This document shows, one piece after another, positions 58,413 through 64,000 of a stretch of DNA of 64,000 bases. The position numbers and the translations under genes are program-made. The DNA comes from Kitasatospora azatica KCTC 9699 (GTDB lineage Bacteria; Actinomycetota; Actinomycetes; Streptomycetales; Streptomycetaceae): positions 3,162,001-3,226,000 of the forward strand of contig NZ_JQMO01000003.1 of assembly GCF_000744785.1 (NCBI RefSeq). Direction: 5' to 3'. Within the stretch, counting starts at the first letter, position 1; the number at the start of each line of letters is the position of its first letter. Under the pieces are notes generated by a model. That model saw only the letters and a program-made list of their open reading frames with translations. It did not search any database and had not been told where the DNA came from.

Positions 58413-60341
58413 GTGCCCAAGCAGGCCCGACCGGGCGGCGGCAGGAAGAACGACGCGAGCACCAGGCGAAGCGGTGCCCCCGTCCCGCCCGCCGAGGCGC
58501 CGCCGACCGAGGGGCTGCTGGGCAATGCCGCCCCGCCGTCCGAACAGGTCCAGCTGATCCCGCTGGCGCCGCTGCCGCAGGAGACCGAGGGGCTGCTGAC
58601 GCCCGCGCCGGAGGGCGGGGCTGCGGCGGAAGCCGCTGCGGCGGAGGCCGCTTCGGCGGAGACCGCTTCGGGGGAGGCCGCCACGGGGGAGGCTGCCACG
58701 GAAGAGGCCGCTTCGGGGGAGGCCGCCTTCGAGGAGACCGCCGAGCATCCGGCGCCGGCCGCCGACCGCGACCCCGAGGAGCTCGACGACTTCTCGGTCT
58801 TCGCCGCATTCGGTGGCGGCTCCGAGGACACCCTGACCCCCGAGGTCTGGCGCGCCGTCGGCTACCACCCTCCCAGCGGCGCCTTCCCGACGCTGCGTCA
58901 GGGCGCGCCCGGCGAGGCCCCCTGGCCCGACCGGATGCGCACCCTGCTGCGCACCCCGATGTCCGAGCGCCCCGCCTTCGAACGCACCGCGCGCGAGGCC
59001 AAGACCGAGGCCACCGCACGCAGCGTCCCCCGGGTGCTCGACCTCACGCTGCGGATCGGCGAACTGCTGCTGGCCAGCGGCGAGAGCGCCGAGGACGTCG
59101 AGGCCGCGATGCTCGGCGTCACCCACGCGTACGGGCTGGACCGCTGCGAGCCGCAGGTGACCTTCACGCTGATCTCGATCTCCTACCAGCCCTCGCTGGT
59201 CGAGGCCCCCGTGACCTCCGCCAGGGTGGTGCGCCGCCGCACCTCCGACTACACCCGGCTGGCCGCCGTCTACCGACTGGTCGCGGACATCACGGCGGAG
59301 GAGATCACGGTCAACGACGCCTACCGCCGGCTCGCCGTGGTCCGCCGCAACCGGCACCCCTACCCGGCCTGGCTGCTCTCGGCGACCGCCGGTCTGCTGG
59401 CCGGGGCGGCCACCTTCCTGGTCGGTGGGCAGGTCGACGCCAAGGCCTGGCTGGTCTTCCTGAACGCGCTGGTCGCGGCGGTGGTCGGCGACCGGCTCGC
59501 CTCCATGGTGGCGGCGCGCGGACTGCCGGAGTTCTACCAGTTCGTGCTGGCCGCGATGCCGGCCGCCGCCTCCGGCATCCTGCTCTCGCTCAACCACCTG
59601 GGCCTGCGCGGCTCGGTGGTGATCACCGGTGGGCTGTTCGCGCTGCTGCCCGGACGAGCCCTGGTGGCCGCCGTTCAGGACGGCCTGACCGGCTTCTACA
59701 TCACCGCGGCCGCACGCCTGCTCGAGGTGGTCTACCTGGTGGCGGGCATCGTGATCGGCGTGATGCTGATCCTCTACGCCGGGGTCAACGTCGACGCCCA
59801 GCTGAAGCCGGACGAGAGCCTGATCGGGGTCCGGAACCCGCCGGTCCAGCTGGTCGCGGCGATGCTGCTGACGCTGGCCTTCGCCATGCTGCTGCAGACC
59901 AGCCGCCGCAGCCTGGCCATGGTGACCCTGAACAGCGGGATCGGCTGGGCCGTCTACGGCGTGCTGGCCTACAACGCCAAGATCTCGGCGATCGTCGCCA
60001 CCGGGATAGCGGCCGGTGTGGTCGGCCTCTTCGGACAGCTGATGGCCCGTTACCGCTACGCCTCGGCGCTGCCGTACGTGACCGCCGCGCTCGGCCCGCT
60101 GATGCCGGGGTCGGCGCTCTACCTGGGGATGCTCTCGTTCGCCCAGGGCCACCCGTCGGCCGGCCTGGTCTCGGTCAGCCGGGCGGCCGCCATCGCGATG
60201 GCGCTGGCCATCGGCGTGAACCTGGGGGGCGAGGTGGCCCGGCTGTTCATGAAGGTCCCGGGCCCCGAGGCGCTCGGTGGGCGGCTGGTGCCGTACCTGA
60301 CGGGGCCGCGCCGCGCGGCGAAACGTACCCGCGGCTTCTGA
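58413..60341 (+). CDS. Threonine/serine exporter (ThrE type)
   Basis: GTG 58413, behind GAGGAG, gives 642 aa. The soluble ThrE domain (about 190-330) has LRIGELLLASGESAEDVEAAML and RCEPQVTFTLISISY; ten or so transmembrane segments follow, including PYPAWLLSATAGLLAGAATFLV. This is the bacterial ThrE fold, which exports threonine and serine. The first 130 residues are an Ala/Glu-rich disordered extension with repeated EAASGEAAT-type words not found in the canonical protein. Confidence 0.87.
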   Translation: MPKQARPGGGRKNDASTRRSGAPVPPAEAPPTEGLLGNAAPPSEQVQLIPLAPLPQETEGLLTPAPEGGAAAEAAAAEAASAETASGEAATGEAATEEAASGEAAFEETAEHPAPAADRDPEELDDFSVFAAFGGGSEDTLTPEVWRAVGYHPPSGAFPTLRQGAPGEAPWPDRMRTLLRTPMSERPAFERTAREAKTEATARSVPRVLDLTLRIGELLLASGESAEDVEAAMLGVTHAYGLDRCEPQVTFTLISISYQPSLVEAPVTSARVVRRRTSDYTRLAAVYRLVADITAEEITVNDAYRRLAVVRRNRHPYPAWLLSATAGLLAGAATFLVGGQVDAKAWLVFLNALVAAVVGDRLASMVAARGLPEFYQFVLAAMPAAASGILLSLNHLGLRGSVVITGGLFALLPGRALVAAVQDGLTGFYITAAARLLEVVYLVAGIVIGVMLILYAGVNVDAQLKPDESLIGVRNPPVQLVAAMLLTLAFAMLLQTSRRSLAMVTLNSGIGWAVYGVLAYNAKISAIVATGIAAGVVGLFGQLMARYRYASALPYVTAALGPLMPGSALYLGMLSFAQGHPSAGLVSVSRAAAIAMALAIGVNLGGEVARLFMKVPGPEALGGRLVPYLTGPRRAAKRTRGF

Positions 60342-60397
60342 TCAGCCGTTAGTCCGTACGAACAGCGCACCGCACAAGCAGGGAGGAGGAACCGACG

Positions 60398-61345
60398 ATG
60401 CTGACCGCAGGGGTGGTGGACAGCTACCGCGAGCACATCGTCGCCGCGCACAAGCAGCCGCTCTTCCTCCTGCTGGTCGGGTTCATCAGCTCCTTCCTCT
60501 TCATCCGGTTCAGCGTCCGGATGATCCGGGCCCAGGTCCGCTGGTGGCCGGGGAACATCAAACCGGGCGGGCTGCACATCCACCACATGGTCTTCGGCGT
60601 GGGCTGCCTGCTGGTCTCCGGGATCGGGGTCTTCGCAACCAACGGCGGACACCCCTGGATCGACTGGTTCGGACTGCTCTTCGGGATGGGCTGCGGGCTG
60701 GTGCTGGACGAGTTCGCGCTGATCCTGCACCTGGAGGACGTCTACTGGAGCGAGCAGGGCCGCAAGTCGGTGGACGCGGTGATCCTCGGCATCCTGTTCA
60801 CCGCGCTGCTGCTGACCGGGTACGCGCCGCTCGGGGTGGTGCCGGGGCAGGGCAGTTCGGGCTGGTCGGGGCAGTGGGGGCTGGTCGCGGTGATCTCCGT
60901 CAATGCCGTGCTCTCGGTCATCGCGCTGATCAAGGGCAAGCTGTGGACCGGGCTGCTCGGCATCATGGTCCCCGGTCTCTCCTGGATCGGCGCGATCCGG
61001 CTGGCCCGGCCGTCCAGCCCCTGGGCGCGCTGGCGCTACGCCGACCGGCCGCGCCGTCGGGCCCGGGCGCTGCGCCGCGAGCGGCTGCTGCACGCGCGCG
61101 CCGACCGGGCCCGCACCTGGCTCTTCGACCTGATCGCCGGCGCACCCGACAAGGTCCCCGCGCACCACACCGCCACCCACCGGATGGCCGAGGCGATGGC
61201 CGCCCGGGCCGCCGCGCACCTGGACCCGGCCCGGGCCGGCCACACCGCGCAGCCGGTCGAGCGGGCCGCGGACCAGCGCCGCCGCACCGTCCAAGCCGGC
61301 CGGGCCCGCTCGTACCGCACCCGGGCGCCACGCCGTCGGGCCTGA
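60398..61345 (+). CDS. Actinobacterial integral membrane protein
   Basis: The 315-aa product has about five transmembrane segments in residues 20-205. A conserved patch, GGLHIHHMVFGVGC, precedes the third segment and is rich in histidine, which may bind metal. After residue 205 the chain is soluble and strongly basic (RPRRRARALRRERLL...), then Ala-rich. GGAGGAGG lies before ATG 60398. I do not recognise a function. It follows ThrE by 56 bases and may share its transcript. Confidence 0.75.
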   Translation: MLTAGVVDSYREHIVAAHKQPLFLLLVGFISSFLFIRFSVRMIRAQVRWWPGNIKPGGLHIHHMVFGVGCLLVSGIGVFATNGGHPWIDWFGLLFGMGCGLVLDEFALILHLEDVYWSEQGRKSVDAVILGILFTALLLTGYAPLGVVPGQGSSGWSGQWGLVAVISVNAVLSVIALIKGKLWTGLLGIMVPGLSWIGAIRLARPSSPWARWRYADRPRRRARALRRERLLHARADRARTWLFDLIAGAPDKVPAHHTATHRMAEAMAARAAAHLDPARAGHTAQPVERAADQRRRTVQAGRARSYRTRAPRRRA

Positions 61346-61437
61346 TCGACCGTCAGGGTCCTGCGTCGACGATCTCACCCGCCCGGCCGCATGTAGCTAC
61401 CCCTGACCGACTGTCAGATTTGAGAATATTGCGTCAA

Positions 61438-61463
61438 GTGACGGGATGGTCACGTGATGGGAT
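61438..61463. promoter_or_regulatory. Repeated and inverted GTGA words upstream of the NlpC/P60 gene
   Basis: GTGACGGGAT (61438-61447) and GTGATGGGAT (61454-61463) form a direct repeat 16 bases apart. They are interleaved with GTGAC-GGGATG-GTCAC (61438-61453) and the palindrome TCACGTGA (61450-61457). The start codon is 46 bases further on. A regulator binding site is likely. Confidence 0.4.
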
Positions 61464-61508
61464 ATTTCGTTGATCTTTGGGCGGCTTGTCGGACATGAGG
61501 TTTCCCTG

Positions 61509-62888
61509 GTGCCACGCAGACTCCGGCTCACCCTGCTGCTGGCCCTGACCGTACTGGCCGGGTCGCTCGCCAGCCCTGCCGTCCCGTCGGCGGGCGCGGT
61601 GCCGTCGGCCGTCGCCGTCGCCGAGGACCCGGTGCCGTCAACCGTCGCCGTCGCCGAGGACCCGGCGCCGTCAGCTGTCGCCGTCGCCGAGGAACCGGCG
61701 GCGCCCGACGGAGCGCCGTACCCGTCCACCGGTGAGATCGCCCAGGCCCAGGCCGAGGCCGATCGACGGGCCCGGGCCGCCACCGCCATCGAGGCCCAGC
61801 TGGCCGGTGCCAAGACCGAACTCGACCGGGCCGCGCTGGTGGCGGAGCAGGCCGTGGAGGCCTACAACGGAGCCCAGGTCAGGCTCGCCGCGGCGCGCAC
61901 TGCGGCCGCAGCCGCCACCGCCCGGGCAGCGGCGGCGCAGGCGGCCCGGGCCGAGGCCGCCGAGGACGCCGCGAGCCTGGCCGCCGCCACCTACCGGGCC
62001 GGCACCACCCCCGAACTCTCCGCGATCGACGCCCTGCTGGGCGCCCGAGGCCCGCGCGCCGCCGGTGAGCAGGCCGCCGCGGTGGGCGCGGCCGGGCGCA
62101 CCACCCGGCAGATCCTGGACGCGGCCACCGCCACCGCCCAGGCCGCCGCCGAGGCCGCACGGGCCGCCTCGGACGCGACCGACACGGCCGAGCGGGCCGC
62201 CGGCGCGGTCGAGCAGGCCAAGGCCCAGGCGCAGGCCCGGGTGACCGAGCAGCAGCAACTGGTGGTCGGGCTCGACAGGCGACGCGAGCGGCTGCTCGGC
62301 GAACTGGCCGCCGCCCGCGACACCACCGTCGAGCTCGAACTCCGGCGCCAGGCGGCGCTGGAGGCGATCGCGGCCAAGCAGGCGGAGGAGGCAGCCAAGG
62401 CCGCGGCCGCCGCCCGGGCCCAGCAGGAGGCCGAGGCCCAGGCCGACGCGGCGCGGGCCCAGGCCGACGCGGCGCGGGCCCAGCACCCGGACGCGGCACC
62501 GCCCAAGGCGGCCCCCTGGTCCGAGGTCGGCGCCCAGGCGGCGCTCGACTTCGCCCGCGCCAAGCTCGGCCTGCCGTACATCTGGGGCGGCGAAGGCCCG
62601 ACCGGCTACGACTGCTCCGGCCTGACCATGCTGGCCTGGCGCCAGGGCGGCAAGCGGCTGACCCACTTCGCCGCCGACCAGTACGCCGAGTCCACCCCCG
62701 TGAACTACCGTCAGCTGCGCCCCGGCGACCTGGTCTTCTGGACCCACACCGGCCGCGCCGCCGACATCTACCACGTGGCCATCTACCTCGGTGACGACCA
62801 GATCATCGAGGCCCCCCGCCCCGGCGCGGCGATCAAACAGGCCAGCCTCTGGATCATGGGCCCACCAGACTTCTACGCCCGCCCGTAG
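61509..62888 (+). CDS. Secreted NlpC/P60 peptidoglycan hydrolase
   Basis: GTG 61509, behind TGAGG, gives a 459-aa protein with a signal peptide (RRLRLTLLLALTVLAGSLA, cut near 22-26). A threefold 11-residue repeat (VPSxVAVAEDP) and a long Ala/Glu/Arg coiled coil follow (about 75-335). The C-terminal NlpC/P60 domain has Cys in YDCSGLTMLAW, His in YHVAIYLGD and the closing IIEAPRPG. It cuts peptide stems of the cell wall, the coiled coil probably acting as autoinhibitory or targeting arm. Confidence 0.9.
   Translation: MPRRLRLTLLLALTVLAGSLASPAVPSAGAVPSAVAVAEDPVPSTVAVAEDPAPSAVAVAEEPAAPDGAPYPSTGEIAQAQAEADRRARAATAIEAQLAGAKTELDRAALVAEQAVEAYNGAQVRLAAARTAAAAATARAAAAQAARAEAAEDAASLAAATYRAGTTPELSAIDALLGARGPRAAGEQAAAVGAAGRTTRQILDAATATAQAAAEAARAASDATDTAERAAGAVEQAKAQAQARVTEQQQLVVGLDRRRERLLGELAAARDTTVELELRRQAALEAIAAKQAEEAAKAAAAARAQQEAEAQADAARAQADAARAQHPDAAPPKAAPWSEVGAQAALDFARAKLGLPYIWGGEGPTGYDCSGLTMLAWRQGGKRLTHFAADQYAESTPVNYRQLRPGDLVFWTHTGRAADIYHVAIYLGDDQIIEAPRPGAAIKQASLWIMGPPDFYARP
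61599..61697 (+). repeat. 33-bp in-frame tandem repeat, three copies
   Basis: Three copies of a 33-base unit encode VPSAVAVAEDP, VPSTVAVAEDP and APSAVAVAEEP just after the signal peptide of the NlpC/P60 protein. Confidence 0.85.
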
Positions 62889-62951
62889 GCGCCGGCCGGG
62901 CGGCCGGAAAATCGGATGCCGCGGGCCTGCGGGCGGGCCTACCGTGGCGGG

Positions 62952-64000
62952 ATGAGCAGCGACGTACCGATCGAGATCCGTGCCATCGACGAGGACGGGC
63001 TGGCCGCCTGGGGCAGCGCGGTGAGCGTCGGCTTCATGCGGGCAGGCCTGCCGGACGGGGTGGAGTTCCGTCGGCTGCGGCTGTTCCCCGGGCGTACCCT
63101 CGGCGCCTTCGACGGGGACCGGGTGGTCGCCACCCTGCGCAGCACGCCCAACCAGCTGACGCTGCCCGGCGGTGCGCTGCTGCCGGTCTCCGCGATCACC
63201 GGCGTGACGACCGCTCAGACCCACCGGCGGCGCGGCCTGCTCACCCGGCTGATGGGGCAGGACCTGGCGGCCGCCCGCGAGCGCGGCGAGTCGGTGGCGA
63301 TCCTGATCGCCGCCGAGTACGGCATCTACGGCCGCTTCGGCTTCGGCCCGGCCACCCGGCTGCACGGTTGGCAGATCGACCTCAAGCGGGCCCGCGGCCT
63401 GCGCGCCGACCTCCCCGGCGCGGTCGGGGGCCGGTTGGACCTGGTCGGTATGGCCGAGCTCGGCAAGATCGGCCCGGCGCTGCACGAGAGTTGGCGTCAC
63501 CGCCAGCCCGGCGCGATCGGCCGGGACGAGGCGTTCTGGAAGATGGCCACCGGTGAGCTCGCCCCGCCCGGCACGGACTGGAAGGAGCCGTTCGCGGTCG
63601 TCCACCGGGACGCCGCCGGCACCGTCACCGGCCTGGCGACCTACCGGGTCAACGACCAATGGGACGGCGCCTACCCCGACTGCACGCTGACGGTGACGGA
63701 CTTCCTCGCCCTGGACCGGGCGACCGCCGTCACCCTGTGGCGCTACCTGCTCGGGGTCGACTGGGTCAGCCGGGTGGTGGTGGAGAACGTCGGCCCCGAC
63801 GATCCGCTGCCGCTACTGCTGAACGACCCCCGTGCGGCGGTGCCGCACACCGACAACTTCGACTTCATGTGGCTGCGGGTGCTCGACCTGCCGACCGCCT
63901 TCGGGGCTCGGAGCTACGCCGGCCCGGGGCGGGTGGTGTTGGAGGTGGCCGACCCCGACGGGTACGTGGCAGGCCGCTGGGCCCTGGAGGCGGACGCCGA
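62952..64000 (+). CDS. Eis-like GNAT N-acetyltransferase (3' truncated by window)
   Basis: The frame from ATG 62952 is open to the end of the window (349 codons). The product matches Eis-type acetyltransferases: VSAITGVTTAQTHRRRGLLTRLM carries the acetyl-CoA loop, and EYGIYGRFGFGPATRL and the second GNAT domain (VTDFLALDRATAVTLWRYL) follow. Eis proteins acetylate amines of aminoglycosides or peptides from several positions. The C-terminal sterol-carrier-like domain should lie beyond the window. Ribosome site is weak. Confidence 0.85.
   Translation, partial: MSSDVPIEIRAIDEDGLAAWGSAVSVGFMRAGLPDGVEFRRLRLFPGRTLGAFDGDRVVATLRSTPNQLTLPGGALLPVSAITGVTTAQTHRRRGLLTRLMGQDLAAARERGESVAILIAAEYGIYGRFGFGPATRLHGWQIDLKRARGLRADLPGAVGGRLDLVGMAELGKIGPALHESWRHRQPGAIGRDEAFWKMATGELAPPGTDWKEPFAVVHRDAAGTVTGLATYRVNDQWDGAYPDCTLTVTDFLALDRATAVTLWRYLLGVDWVSRVVVENVGPDDPLPLLLNDPRAAVPHTDNFDFMWLRVLDLPTAFGARSYAGPGRVVLEVADPDGYVAGRWALEADA

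Noticed and set aside
61346..61508. c-di-AMP (ydaO-type) riboswitch before the NlpC/P60 gene
   Set aside because: Some streptomycete cell-wall hydrolase genes have one, but the leader is short and lacks the conserved paired core. Only DNA-type palindromes are seen.

Overview
The window is very GC-rich, with strong third-position G/C bias, GTG starts and GGAGG-type ribosome sites. It reads as the chromosome of a Streptomyces-like actinomycete (Streptomycetaceae). Lineage markers are a thymidylate kinase fused to a membrane transporter domain next to holB, an AfsA-type autoregulator synthase, many TetR, MarR and XRE regulators, and a membrane Ser/Thr kinase. Both end genes are cut by the window (tmk on the left, an Eis-like acetyltransferase on the right).

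Region 1 (1-9.1 kb) is core and housekeeping: tmk-holB, two alpha/beta-hydrolase-fold proteins (one appears to have lost its catalytic serine), a divergent TetR/GNAT pair with a palindromic operator between them, and a 3-hydroxyisobutyrate-dehydrogenase-like gene. Region 2 (9.1-25.5 kb) looks like a small cryptic biosynthetic locus. It has three aldo/keto reductases, a Tat-exported cyclase-family protein, a PaaK-like adenylate-forming enzyme, a malic enzyme, an ABM-type monooxygenase, an FAD aromatic monooxygenase, a DHA2 MFS exporter, and an AfsA-like synthase followed by a HAD phosphatase and a KAS III. A MarR regulator and a LysE exporter close it. AT-rich words of the form TAAGA-NN-TCTTA recur in its intergenic regions and suggest one shared regulator. 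The AfsA-HAD-KAS III part is flanked and interspersed by short tandem repeats.

Region 3 (25.6-40.2 kb) is accessory and the most unusual part. It starts at tRNA-Thr(CGT), whose 3' end and terminator are repeated about 5.4 kb downstream, like the scar of an integrated element. Between the repeats lie a truncated XRE regulator, an amidohydrolase fragment, and two paralogous aerolysin-like pore-forming-type proteins flanking a beta-propeller protein. Convergent to these is a tightly coupled four-gene operon: a small membrane protein, a CHAT protease-ATPase, a 1736-residue STAND ATPase ending in a catalytically dead CHAT-like domain, and an HEVGH zinc metalloprotease. Together they resemble an NTP-regulated proteolytic conflict system, possibly paired with pore-forming executors.

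Region 4 (40.4-64 kb) returns to ordinary chromosome. It holds aroA, a cation-efflux-like protein, two hydrolases, a Ser/Thr kinase, a CMD protein, a zinc-ribbon protein, tatA, a DUF202 pair, an acyl-CoA synthetase/dehydrogenase pair opposite a tandem TetR regulator, a small secreted Asn/Gly-rich protein, an HSP90-like ATPase overlapping a TPR protein, a ThrE-type exporter, a membrane protein, an NlpC/P60 hydrolase and the Eis-like gene. Functions are assigned from visible motifs only; no database search was possible.
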